Source: Clostridia bacterium (GTDB lineage Bacteria; Bacillota; Clostridia; Oscillospirales; Acutalibacteraceae). From it: a DNA stretch of 39,471 nucleotides. A model generated the notes under the pieces. That model made no database searches, was not told the DNA's origin, and worked only from the letters and a program-made list of their open reading frames with translations. The position numbers and the translations under genes are program-made. Every line of letters starts with the position of its first letter. Position 1 is the first letter of the stretch. Shown one piece after another: positions 31,301 through 39,200 of this stretch. Location: the NCBI GenBank assembly GCA_017436225.1, contig JAFSDM010000047.1:1-39471 (forward strand), in the 5' to 3' direction.

Positions 31301-32200
31301 TCACTTTGCAAGCTCCAACATTCTCTCCAACGGAAGAAGCGCACCCTCACGGGTTTTTTCATCCACCGTAATTTCTTTATCTTCCTTTTCAAGAACAGAC
31401 AGCAACGCTTCAAGGGTATTCAGCTTCATATCTGCACAGCAGGGATGAGGATTTGGGTAGTAAAAACGCTTGTGCGGATTATCGGTTATCAGCTTGAAAT
31501 CCACGCCCTCCTCGGTGCAGATGATAAATTCATCGGCAGTGCTTTCATTTGCATAGGAAATAATATCTGCCGTACTGCCGATATAATCGGACAATGCCAA
31601 AACCTCCGCTTCACATTCGGGATGGGTCAGTACCAAGGCTTCGGGATGCAGACTCCTCTGCTCTAATATTTGCGCTGCCGTTACCCTTGCGTGAATGGGA
31701 CAACAACCGTCATTGAGTATTATATTCTTCTCCGGCACCTGCTTTGCAACAAAGCTGCCAAGATTTTTGTCGGGTATGAAGAATATATTTTTATTTGGTA
31801 ATGCTCTAACAATTTTAACAGCGTTGGAGGAGGTTACGCAAACATCACTTTTACATTTTAATTCTGCAGTGGAATTTATGTAGCATACAACCGCAAGGTC
31901 ATTATACCTGCTTCGCATTTCTTCAATAATTCCGTCTGCCACCATATGTGCCATTGGACAGTCGGCATAGGGGTCAGGCATTAACACCTTTTTGTTGGGA
32001 TTGAGAATTTTTGCGCTCTCACCCATAAAGCCTACACCGCAGAATACAATAATATCTGCGCTGCTTTGTTTTGCCACCTTCGCAAGATAGAAGGAGTCGC
32101 CAACGTAATCTGCCACCTCCTGCACCTCGGCAGGGGCATAATAGTGGGCAAGAATAACGGCATTCTTAGCATGTTTTAATTGTTCGATTTGATTTTTCAT
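31301..32200 (-). CDS. nadA: Quinolinate synthase
   Basis: Condenses iminoaspartate with dihydroxyacetone phosphate to quinolinate using a [4Fe-4S] cluster. The 299-residue product contains VILAHYYAPAEVQEVADYVG at the N-terminus and candidate cluster Cys residues in IVFCGVGFMGE (about 85), LNDGCCPIHARV (about 170) and PNPHPCCADMKLNTLE (about 255). Length is normal. GAGG is about 9 bases before the ATG. First gene of the NAD operon, with a perfect consensus promoter and a probable NiaR site. Confidence 0.95.
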   Translation of the reverse strand: MKNQIEQLKHAKNAVILAHYYAPAEVQEVADYVGDSFYLAKVAKQSSADIIVFCGVGFMGESAKILNPNKKVLMPDPYADCPMAHMVADGIIEEMRSRYNDLAVVCYINSTAELKCKSDVCVTSSNAVKIVRALPNKNIFFIPDKNLGSFVAKQVPEKNIILNDGCCPIHARVTAAQILEQRSLHPEALVLTHPECEAEVLALSDYIGSTADIISYANESTADEFIICTEEGVDFKLITDNPHKRFYYPNPHPCCADMKLNTLEALLSVLEKEDKEITVDEKTREGALLPLERMLELAK

Positions 32201-32243
32201 TGTCCTTTACCTCATCATACGAACTTGTTATTTATTGTATAGA

Positions 32244-32272
32244 ATTATAACACCTGCATTTACATCTGTCAA
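32244..32272 (-). promoter_or_regulatory. Sigma-A promoter of nadA-nadB-nadC-niaR
   Basis: On the minus strand TTGACA (32267-32272), 17 bases, TATAAT (32244-32249): perfect consensus, which suits repression by NiaR. Confidence 0.85.
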
Positions 32273-32284
32273 CTTATCTGTAAA
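32259..32284 (-). promoter_or_regulatory. Candidate NiaR operator
   Basis: TTTACA (32259-32264) and TGTAAA (32279-32284) form an inverted repeat across the -35; the spacing between arms is 14 bases. A related TTTACAACTTCCGTTGTCAA lies at 32301-32320. Position is right for NiaR, but I have not verified its consensus. Confidence 0.5.
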
Positions 32285-32649
32285 CCTTTTGAGTTAGAAG
32301 TTTACAACTTCCGTTGTCAATTTTATGTGAACATTATACAAAAAAAGCTTTTCTTTAAGCCATTAACTCTAAATTATTCTATGTTTAAGATAAAGACCAT
32401 TAATGCTTATAAAAGGAAAAGAGTCATAATGATTGCAGTATGCTCCAAAGCTGTGATAAAATTGTGGTAAATTGATTTTGTCACTTACCCATGTTATAAT
32501 AGTTTTAGTTGCATTTTATACTGCTTTTTTTAGCTCATCGTCAAATAAAGTTCAATAATTGTTAATACTCAGTTGAGAAACAGTTAATTTTTAGGTTTTA
32601 TCATATCTTATTATGGAGAATTTTGTCAATATAGAAAGGTAGACCCCAA
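32285..32649. other. Intergenic spacer between nadA and the acyltransferase gene
   Basis: Apart from the sequence at 32301-32320 and the acyltransferase promoter, this AT-rich stretch holds no open frame with a ribosome site, no clear hairpin and no RNA gene that I can see. The acyltransferase leader is about 140 bases and appears unstructured. Confidence 0.5.
32472..32500 (+). promoter_or_regulatory. Promoter of the acyltransferase-PAP2-GNAT operon
   Basis: TTGATT (32472-32477), 17 bases, TATAAT (32495-32500). Confidence 0.68.
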
Positions 32650-33420
32650 TTGAGTAAAAAGAAGCCTTGGCTTTTCAGAGCCATTAAATATTTAGTTCGC
32701 CTGTTTTACCCTAAAACGGAGGTTGTTGGGCTGGAGCATATACCCGATGAACCTGTGATTATCGTAGGAAACCATACACAGCTACACGGGCCTATTGCTT
32801 GTGAATTGTATTTCCCCGATAACTATTATACTTGGTGTGCGGGACAGATGATGAAGCTAAAAGAGGTGCCACGGTATGCTTATACAGATTTTTGGTCGCA
32901 AAAGTCAAAAATCACAAGACCGCTTTTCAAGCTTGCGTCTTACATAATAGCGCCTCTGTCCGTGGTGGTTTTTAATAACGCACGGACCATTGCCGTTTAT
33001 AAAGATAATCGGATTTTAAGCACATTTCGAGAGTCTATCGCAAAGCTGCAAAGCGGCAACAGCATAGTTATTTTCCCTGAGCAGGATAAAAGATACAATA
33101 ATATTATATATGACTTTCAAGAAGGCTTTGTTGATGTGGCGCGGCTTTATTATAAACGAACAGGCAAGGAGCTTCTCTTTGCGCCGCTCTATATTGCGCC
33201 AAAACTTAAAAAGATGTACTTAGGTAAGCCGATTAAATTTTCCGCCGATACACCCATTGAAAAGGAGCGCCGCCGTATTTGCGATTACCTGATGCAGGAA
33301 ATTACCGATATTGCTTGCAGTTTACCTGAGCATACCGTTATTCCTTACCGCAATATTCCGAAAAAACATTATCCGACAAACAGTAAGATGGAGGCAGAAG
33401 ATGAAAAAACCCGTTGTTGA
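32650..33420 (+). CDS. Lysophospholipid acyltransferase-like protein (PlsC-like)
   Basis: The 256-residue product fits the LPLAT/AGPAT fold: VVGLEHIPDEPVIIVGNHTQ (about 24-43), a mid-protein segment NNARTIAVY and IVIFPEQDKR (about 140-149) in place of the usual FPEG. The block I motif is NHTQLHG, so the aspartate of the catalytic NHX4D is Gly; related clostridial proteins that I recall share this, so it may be a distinct subfamily rather than damage. The start is a TTG at 32650 behind GAAAGG (10-base spacer). The gene overlaps the PAP2 gene by 20 bases. Expected role: transfer of an acyl chain in membrane lipid synthesis; substrate unknown. Confidence 0.75.
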   Translation: MSKKKPWLFRAIKYLVRLFYPKTEVVGLEHIPDEPVIIVGNHTQLHGPIACELYFPDNYYTWCAGQMMKLKEVPRYAYTDFWSQKSKITRPLFKLASYIIAPLSVVVFNNARTIAVYKDNRILSTFRESIAKLQSGNSIVIFPEQDKRYNNIIYDFQEGFVDVARLYYKRTGKELLFAPLYIAPKLKKMYLGKPIKFSADTPIEKERRRICDYLMQEITDIACSLPEHTVIPYRNIPKKHYPTNSKMEAEDEKTRC

Positions 33421-34066
33421 TTACCGTGAGTTTCGCTTTTCTAAGCTTAATACTCCGCAATTTTCTCATCTAAAGCTCCTTCTTGGCTGGGTAGGATATT
33501 TTATACTGTATTTTCTTACAGAAAACTTAATCCCCGTAGAAAAATGCCATGTTATCCACTGCGGTCTTGATGATATAATTCCGTTTTGCGAATGGTTTTT
33601 ACTGCCCTATGTATTTTGGTATGCGCTGATTGTTTTTTCACTTGGCTACTTCGCCTTTTACGATGTGGATAGCTTTAAAAAATTGCAGACCTTTATTATT
33701 ATCACGCAGATTGTTGCAATGATTATATACATAGTATATCCCAACTGCCAAAACCTGCGACCTGCCGAGTTTCCCAGAGATAATTTTTTAACCGACTGCA
33801 TTGGCTTTTTATACGCCTTTGATACTAATACAGGCGTTTGCCCGTCACTTCACTGCGCCTACTCCATTGGTATTGCAAGCGTATGGCTCAAGGCAAAGGA
33901 CGTTTCAATATTATGGAAGGCATTTGTGGTTATTGCCGTTATTTTAATTTGCCTTTCCACTATGTTCATAAAGCAACATTCGGCGGTTGATTTCTTTGTG
34001 GCATTACCTGTATGTCTGCTTGCTGAAATTTTAGTATTTAAAGTCTTTTACAAGAAAAAAGCATAA
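33401..34066 (+). CDS. PAP2-family membrane phosphatase/transferase
   Basis: The 221-residue product has about six membrane segments and the three PAP2 phosphatase motifs in order: YPNCQNLRP (about 113), CPSLHCAYS (about 147) and FIKQHSAVDFF (about 190, with the catalytic His and its Asp). Enzymes of this superfamily dephosphorylate lipid phosphates or transfer head groups (Aur1-like). The ATG at 33401 lies inside the acyltransferase end and is the natural start (MKKPVVDYREF), while the longer open frame reads through the upstream gene. It is followed 21 bases later by the GNAT gene. Confidence 0.82.
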   Translation: MKKPVVDYREFRFSKLNTPQFSHLKLLLGWVGYFILYFLTENLIPVEKCHVIHCGLDDIIPFCEWFLLPYVFWYALIVFSLGYFAFYDVDSFKKLQTFIIITQIVAMIIYIVYPNCQNLRPAEFPRDNFLTDCIGFLYAFDTNTGVCPSLHCAYSIGIASVWLKAKDVSILWKAFVVIAVILICLSTMFIKQHSAVDFFVALPVCLLAEILVFKVFYKKKA

Positions 34067-34087
34067 AGTTTTAAAGGAATGGGAATT

Positions 34088-35212
34088 ATGAGCGTTATTA
34101 TTAAGGAAGTTACAACAAAAAAGGATTTAAAAAAATGGATTGAGTTTCCAAACAGGCTTTATAAGGACAACGAATATTACGTTCCCTTCTTGGCAAGTGA
34201 TGAGATGGAAACCTTTTCAAAAACCAAAAATCCCGCCTACGCCTTTTGCGAAACAAAGCTGTTTTTAGCATATAAGGGCAATGAAATTGTTGGCAGAATA
34301 GCAGGTCTTATTAACCACGCCTACAATAAAAAGTGGAATAAAAATGCCATTCGTTTTACCCGTTTTGATTTTATTGATGATTTTGAGGTTTCGCAAAAGC
34401 TTTTTGATGCCGTTGTGAATTGGGGTAGAGAAAACGGTCTTACCGAAATTATGGGGCCGATTGGCTTTACCGATATGGATCACGAAGGTATGCTGATTGA
34501 AGGCTTTGAGGAATTTAATCTTTCCATCACTTTTTATAATCACCCCTACTACATAACTCATATGGAAAACTTGGGACTTAAAAAAGATATTGACTGGTTT
34601 GAGTATAGAATTAGCGTTCCCGAAAAAATAGACCCACGATTTGAAAAAATCGCAGGTCGTCTGTTGGAACGAAAGGGCTATGAAATTGTCACCTACAACA
34701 ATCGAAAAGTGTTATATAATGACGCCTTGGAAGCCTTTAAAATTATTGATATTGCCTTTTCAAAGCTATACGGAACAGTACCGCTCACACCCGAAGTTAT
34801 TAAGCACGCCATTGACGGTTATGTTCCCGTTGTAAATCTTGACTATGTTTGCTCCGTTAAGGATAAAGAGGGTAAAATCATCGCCTTTGGCGTATTGGTG
34901 CCGTCTATTGCAAAGGCTTTAAAAAAATCGAACGGCAAGATGCTGCCCTTTGGCATATTCCGTTTACTGAAAGCGCTAAACGGCAAAAATGATACCTTGG
35001 AAATGTTTTTTGTTGCCGTTCAGCCTGAGTATCAATCCCTTGGACTTCCGGCAATTTTAATAAACACATTGACACAGAAAATTATTGAAAACGGTGTGCG
35101 ATATTGCGAAACGGGTCCCATGCTTGAAACCAACACAGCTGTACACAGTATGTGGCGCCACTTTGATAAACGCCAGCACCGTCGCCGCCGCTGTTACATA
35201 AGGGATATTTAA
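34088..35212 (+). CDS. Large GNAT-superfamily protein
   Basis: The 374-residue product begins MSVIIKEVTTKKDLKKW, has EIVGRIAGLINHAYN (about 60-75), the block MGPIGFTDMDHEGMLIEGF (about 125-145) and a C-terminal acyltransferase-like core with FFVAVQPEYQSLGLPAILIN (about 308-327), ending RQHRRRRCYIRDI. Large GNAT proteins of this build occur in Clostridia and Bacteroidetes and are unassigned; a lipid N-acyltransferase is one possibility given its neighbours. The ATG at 34088 has AAAGGA at 9 bases; the ATG three codons earlier directly abuts it. Third gene of the operon; no clear terminator before the convergent heparinase-like gene. Confidence 0.78.
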   Translation: MSVIIKEVTTKKDLKKWIEFPNRLYKDNEYYVPFLASDEMETFSKTKNPAYAFCETKLFLAYKGNEIVGRIAGLINHAYNKKWNKNAIRFTRFDFIDDFEVSQKLFDAVVNWGRENGLTEIMGPIGFTDMDHEGMLIEGFEEFNLSITFYNHPYYITHMENLGLKKDIDWFEYRISVPEKIDPRFEKIAGRLLERKGYEIVTYNNRKVLYNDALEAFKIIDIAFSKLYGTVPLTPEVIKHAIDGYVPVVNLDYVCSVKDKEGKIIAFGVLVPSIAKALKKSNGKMLPFGIFRLLKALNGKNDTLEMFFVAVQPEYQSLGLPAILINTLTQKIIENGVRYCETGPMLETNTAVHSMWRHFDKRQHRRRRCYIRDI

Positions 35213-35235
35213 AAATCCTTCTGTCAACCGTTTTA

Positions 35236-36906
35236 TTAAAGGAATTTAAAACTAACCGCCGCAACCGATGTGGGGTTTTTAACATTTAAATCAATCAGGT
35301 AAACCGTTTCAGAGCATTCTGCAGAGGCAATATGCTCTTCGGTGGTGATAAAAAGCTCCAGTACGCTTTTATCGTAAGCTATGACCGTATCACCTACCCT
35401 CACCCCTTCCGAAACCTCTTCGGCGGGTGTTATAGAAACAAATCTTTCTATAATTTCGGTGGGCGCCTTTGTAAACTTAAATTCATCGGTCATATATAGG
35501 CAGTCTGCCTCACACCTGAAGGTACGGGTAACAGTTTTAAGGCTTTCAATATCATAAGCATTCTCCATAGAAAAAGAGTATTCATTTTCTTTTTCTATGT
35601 ATACAACGGATTTTTCAGGGCTGGTAACCTGAAGCTGACCGTTAATTATAGGAACACTGTGACCTCTGGATGAGGTGCAAAGGTAGGTATAGCGTGTTTC
35701 GGACCGAAAATATTGACGGGTGTATAACCCTACGCCTATATCGGCAAGGGTTACTCGCCCGTTTTTTGATAAAATAAAGGCGCCTACATCGTTATGATTA
35801 TGGAATTCGGCATTACAACCTGCCTTACAGGCAAAGGCGTAATCCTTTTGCCTGTTTATAAACCATTGATTATCGTGGTAGATATGATTTTTGGGGTTAA
35901 GTGTGCAGTTTTGAAGCTTGGGGTCGCTCCAAAGAAGGTTACGTAAAGGTTCAGAGCCTTTAAACCCTTCCATAGTGAGAGAAGGGATTTCAATATCGGG
36001 ATATTCCGTTTTAAGAAAATGCGAAAACCAAGTGCTCGGAGCAACTCTGCGTCCGCTATCCGAAAAGCTGATACATTCATCCTCATTTATGAAAATATTC
36101 TGTTGAAAACGGGCGATTTGATGCACCTTTTCTCTTTTAAAAAGGTCTATTTCGCCGTTGGTATAGTCGCGGAGCATACTTGCAAACAGGCAGAAAAAGG
36201 AAAAGCCGTAATTCCAATAGCCATACCCTTCCTTACAGCAGCCGTCATCATCAAAGCCGCTTAAATAGCCTTCAATGGTTCGCATCATAGCGGGAAGCTG
36301 TTCATCAATTTCTTCATTTTCACATATGTAAAGATATGCGCAAAGTGTTGCGCCGGTGCAAACCGCCGCCCAGTTATTAGTTTTACGCTTCCAATTAAAA
36401 TCGTACTTTTTATAGGAGTCAATAACCCTTTGCCTTACCTCATATTCAGCGCGTCTTCTAACCAAATCGGGAAGTTTATCACCCACAAAATATAAAATTT
36501 CTGCAACTCTAAAGCCCATAATTGTGGATGTAAGGTCAAGAAAGGTTTTTCTGCGCTCTTCGGGCAGGGCTTCCGAAACGTGCGCGGGAATTGACCAGCT
36601 TTCAAAATCGCAGACGTTCCAAATAGCATCGGCAAGCTCGGTAAGATATTTTTCTTCTTTTGTAAGAAGATATGCCAGAAAAAAGCATCTCATTCTAGCC
36701 TCATAGTTACTATAAACCCTTTGAAATTCAACCCTGCTTCCGGTAGTTTCAAAAAGGTGTATATCTCTAAATCTTATGCGTGGCGGGTCGGTTTTAATAA
36801 ATTCCTCTGCCAAGGCTAAAATATTTTTTCTTGCGGTAGCGTAGTATTCGTGGGTGCGAATTTGCTCCCATTTTTCCTCATTGAATTCCTTAAATAATCT
36901 TCCCAT
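35236..36906 (-). CDS. Heparinase II/III-like polysaccharide lyase family protein
   Basis: The 556-residue product has the two-part architecture of the family: an N-terminal alpha/alpha toroid (about 20-330, with RKTNNWAAVCTGATL and CCKEGYGYWNYGFSFF) and a C-terminal beta-sandwich containing AEFHNHNDVGAFIL (about 367-380), SSRGHSVPIINGQLQ and a beta-rich tail. Catalytic His and Tyr candidates are in those motifs. There is no signal peptide, so it would act on oligosaccharides inside the cell. The substrate (uronic acid-containing sugar) cannot be told. GAGGGA lies about 6 bases before the ATG; a clear promoter was not found. Nearby SGNH esterase and PHP genes lie on the same strand upstream. 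Confidence 0.85.
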   Translation of the reverse strand: MGRLFKEFNEEKWEQIRTHEYYATARKNILALAEEFIKTDPPRIRFRDIHLFETTGSRVEFQRVYSNYEARMRCFFLAYLLTKEEKYLTELADAIWNVCDFESWSIPAHVSEALPEERRKTFLDLTSTIMGFRVAEILYFVGDKLPDLVRRRAEYEVRQRVIDSYKKYDFNWKRKTNNWAAVCTGATLCAYLYICENEEIDEQLPAMMRTIEGYLSGFDDDGCCKEGYGYWNYGFSFFCLFASMLRDYTNGEIDLFKREKVHQIARFQQNIFINEDECISFSDSGRRVAPSTWFSHFLKTEYPDIEIPSLTMEGFKGSEPLRNLLWSDPKLQNCTLNPKNHIYHDNQWFINRQKDYAFACKAGCNAEFHNHNDVGAFILSKNGRVTLADIGVGLYTRQYFRSETRYTYLCTSSRGHSVPIINGQLQVTSPEKSVVYIEKENEYSFSMENAYDIESLKTVTRTFRCEADCLYMTDEFKFTKAPTEIIERFVSITPAEEVSEGVRVGDTVIAYDKSVLELFITTEEHIASAECSETVYLIDLNVKNPTSVAAVSFKFL

Positions 36907-37018
36907 AACGGTTCCCTCTTTTCATATAAAGGTAGTATTATAATTTTCTTTGACTAAAGTATAGCGTTATAAAAAATTCAAGACGTTTTGCCCTAGGCCT
37001 TGCAAGATTAAATTGGGT

Positions 37019-37043
37019 AAAAAGCGCCGAAATATGCCGCTTT
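37019..37043 (-). terminator. Terminator of the SGNH gene
   Basis: On the minus strand AAAGCG, an 11-base loop and CGCTTT are followed by further T (37019-37023), 30 bases past the stop codon. The stem is short. Confidence 0.5.
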
Positions 37044-37071
37044 GAGGCGGGTTCGGGTTTAACTGCTCACC

Positions 37072-38115
37072 CTAGCCTATAATTTTTTTAAGTAAATCTC
37101 CAAGCACCTTTGCCATAGATGCAAAGCCTAAATCATTTGGGTGGCAACCGTCAACCGTGCCGTCATTACCCGCTAGTTCCATAAGCTCAGGCCCTTCAAT
37201 TAAATATACGTTTTTATCCCCGTTTTGAAGGGCGTTATTATAGGTTTCTTTTATTACGTTAAGCCGCTCAATCTCATCACCATACAAGCGGAATTTAGGG
37301 CGCGACATCATTACAATAGGTAATTCGGGATTTTTCTCGCGTATAATTTTAAACATTCTTTCGTGGGTGTTTTTAAGGTGCTCAACACTCGGAGCGTTAT
37401 GGTCATAATCATACACAAAGCAGGACATTTTAAGTTCACTTACGTATTCGGCAATTTCCTTTTCACCCTTGGCGTTGCCCGAAAAACCAAGATTTATATA
37501 ATCGGCATTAAGCCTACGGGAAATAATACTTTCATAAATCATACCAGGCCTTGAAGCGCAACCGCCATGCGTTATTGATGAGCCGTAAAAAACAATTGGG
37601 ACACTTATAGCGTAAGGCTTTGGAGCTAATAGCTCCGCCGTATTACTAAGCCCTATAAACATATCCTTTACTAAACTGTAAATTGGCAGATTGATGGTTA
37701 TTTCACGCATTTTCTTTTCACCAAAACCGACTATGCCTTCAAAGGTATCCTTAATATCTATTTTGGGTACAAAGGTGTGGGGGTGGGTGTTATTTACGTA
37801 CAAATCAAACCCCGCCGAGCCTGTAAGGGTCATATGGGGCATTCTACCAATATGCGCAAACTTGGCGTGAACGGCAACGTAGGGGCTATCGGTAATAAAT
37901 CTCACCCTGCCACCCGCGGTAAAACCGCTTAAATGGAAAACGCTTTCACTAACCGTTTTGGCGGTAGCCTTAGGCATCCTTGTGAAGTTGCCATCCTCAT
38001 ACGTTACGCCACAAACCTGAAAGGGTGCGTTTAAAACGTTATGAAACTGAATATCACTTACAGTAAGGTTTGTTTCTACCTTAAAATTTGAATCTATCTT
38101 TGAAATATCCGGCAT
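37072..38115 (-). CDS. SGNH/GDSL-type esterase with GxDLY domain
   Basis: The 347-residue product has an N-terminal beta-rich domain (about 20-175, including the signature GFDLYVN near 105) and a C-terminal SGNH hydrolase domain (about 180-345). The latter has the nucleophile in YGSSITHGG, the Gly/Asn blocks NLGFSGNAKGE and the catalytic Asp-His pair in DGCHPND near 323. The combination is typical of carbohydrate esterases that remove acetyl groups. No signal peptide is seen, so it is probably cytoplasmic. The ATG at 38115 (MPDISK) has AGGTGA 6 bases upstream, better than a GTG three codons earlier. Confidence 0.86.
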   Translation of the reverse strand: MPDISKIDSNFKVETNLTVSDIQFHNVLNAPFQVCGVTYEDGNFTRMPKATAKTVSESVFHLSGFTAGGRVRFITDSPYVAVHAKFAHIGRMPHMTLTGSAGFDLYVNNTHPHTFVPKIDIKDTFEGIVGFGEKKMREITINLPIYSLVKDMFIGLSNTAELLAPKPYAISVPIVFYGSSITHGGCASRPGMIYESIISRRLNADYINLGFSGNAKGEKEIAEYVSELKMSCFVYDYDHNAPSVEHLKNTHERMFKIIREKNPELPIVMMSRPKFRLYGDEIERLNVIKETYNNALQNGDKNVYLIEGPELMELAGNDGTVDGCHPNDLGFASMAKVLGDLLKKIIG

Positions 38116-38169
38116 ATTCGTCACCTACTAAATTGCAATATATTATTTTTACACAAATTAACAAACGCT

Positions 38170-38877
38170 TCAAGGATTTTCGTACTGCCACCATTGTTTT
38201 TCAAAGGTTTCTATTATAGAATAATTACCGCTTTTGAGTACCTCTATAAAATCCTTGTTGTTATTTATTTTTTTATCCGTTGTAATTCCGCCCAAGGCAA
38301 AATTAGGAGAGCAGTGGAAATCTGTACCCGAAAGAATAGGCTTATTATAAAACTTTGCAAAGCTTTTAGCCATTTCGTTACGAAACTTTGGAGTGCCTGC
38401 ATTATACCCTTCAATACCAAAAACGTGGTTTGGTGTGCAAACGGTCATTTGATCACGAAAAGGGTGCGCCTGTACAATAAGGGCGCTATCGGGCAACACG
38501 TTGGATAGTTCTTCGACGTTTTTAAGCCTGTTTAAAAGGGGAAGATTATAAAAATCCTCGGGGTTAAGACCGTAAACCAAATAATCGTTAGGGGTGCCGT
38601 CAAAACGAACTTCGGCGCCGCAAAGAACCGTAAATCCAATTTTTTCTGCCTCATTCAAGGCAGAATAATATCCCCTTAAATACCTATCAATAATGGAGGT
38701 TTTATCATCTAAATTAATGTCATCCTTAAACCATTTGTAAAAAGAGCTGAAATAATGGTCGGTAATAACAACACCGTCATAGCCTATTTCTTTATACTTT
38801 TTTACAATTTCGGCTCCGCTAACGTTAGCAACTATATCACCCTCAGCAGTGTGAATGTGAAGATCATATTTGTACAT
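38170..38877 (-). CDS. PHP-domain metal-dependent hydrolase
   Basis: The 235-residue product has the metal ligands of the PHP fold in order: DLHIHTAEGD (5-14), VVITDHYF (about 37), CGAEVRFD (about 88), IVQAHPFRD (about 134) and LSGTDFHC (about 190). The family includes phosphoesterases and histidinol phosphatases; the substrate here is unknown. AAAGGGGG stands 8 bases before the ATG. It lies 54 bases upstream of the SGNH gene on the same strand and may be co-transcribed with it. Confidence 0.85.
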   Translation of the reverse strand: MYKYDLHIHTAEGDIVANVSGAEIVKKYKEIGYDGVVITDHYFSSFYKWFKDDINLDDKTSIIDRYLRGYYSALNEAEKIGFTVLCGAEVRFDGTPNDYLVYGLNPEDFYNLPLLNRLKNVEELSNVLPDSALIVQAHPFRDQMTVCTPNHVFGIEGYNAGTPKFRNEMAKSFAKFYNKPILSGTDFHCSPNFALGGITTDKKINNNKDFIEVLKSGNYSIIETFEKQWWQYENP

Positions 38878-38922
38878 AATTTATTCCCCCTTTAACATAA
38901 AGCGTAATATCTTACCTTTTGA

Positions 38923-38951
38923 TTTATACCATATTTTTAAACCAATTGCAA
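38923..38951 (-). promoter_or_regulatory. Promoter of the PHP gene
   Basis: On the minus strand TTGCAA (38946-38951), 17 bases, TATAAA (38923-38928). Confidence 0.6.
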
Positions 38952-39015
38952 TATAATTAGGCGAAAATCACTGCGAAACATTGTGTTTATAAATCGTGCC
39001 GTAGCTACACCGCAC

Positions 39016-39115
39016 TTATTACCTATTACTTCTTACTTATTACTTCCAAAAAATCCTGTTCGAAACATTATTTGAAGTAATAGTGAAGAAGTAAGAGGTA
39101 AGAAGTAAGAAGTAA
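39016..39115. repeat. Heptad repeat arrays in inverted orientation
   Basis: On the left (39016-39046) are about four heptads close to TTACTTC. On the right (39074-39115) are six heptads close to its complement, GAAGTAA. The arms are 27 bases apart, so they can fold into a long imperfect hairpin. A 10-bp near-perfect inverted pair (AAATCGTGCC at 38991 and GGCACGAATT at 39166) flanks this block and the adjoining terminator. Confidence 0.75.
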
Positions 39116-39147
39116 AAATCCCGCCCACTTTCGTGAACGGGATTTTT
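39114..39147. terminator. Bidirectional terminator
   Basis: AAAAATCCCG and CGGGATTTTT form a 10-bp stem with an inner CAC-TTTC-GTG stem. It lies downstream of the membrane protein gene on the minus strand. Confidence 0.75.
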
Positions 39148-39200
39148 GGGAGTTTTGAACTTAGTGGCACGAATTAAATGTGCCTGAAAGCCTAGAATTT

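Noticed and set aside
39016-39115. CRISPR array
   Set aside because: The repeat unit is 7 bases, contiguous and without spacers; no cas gene is present.
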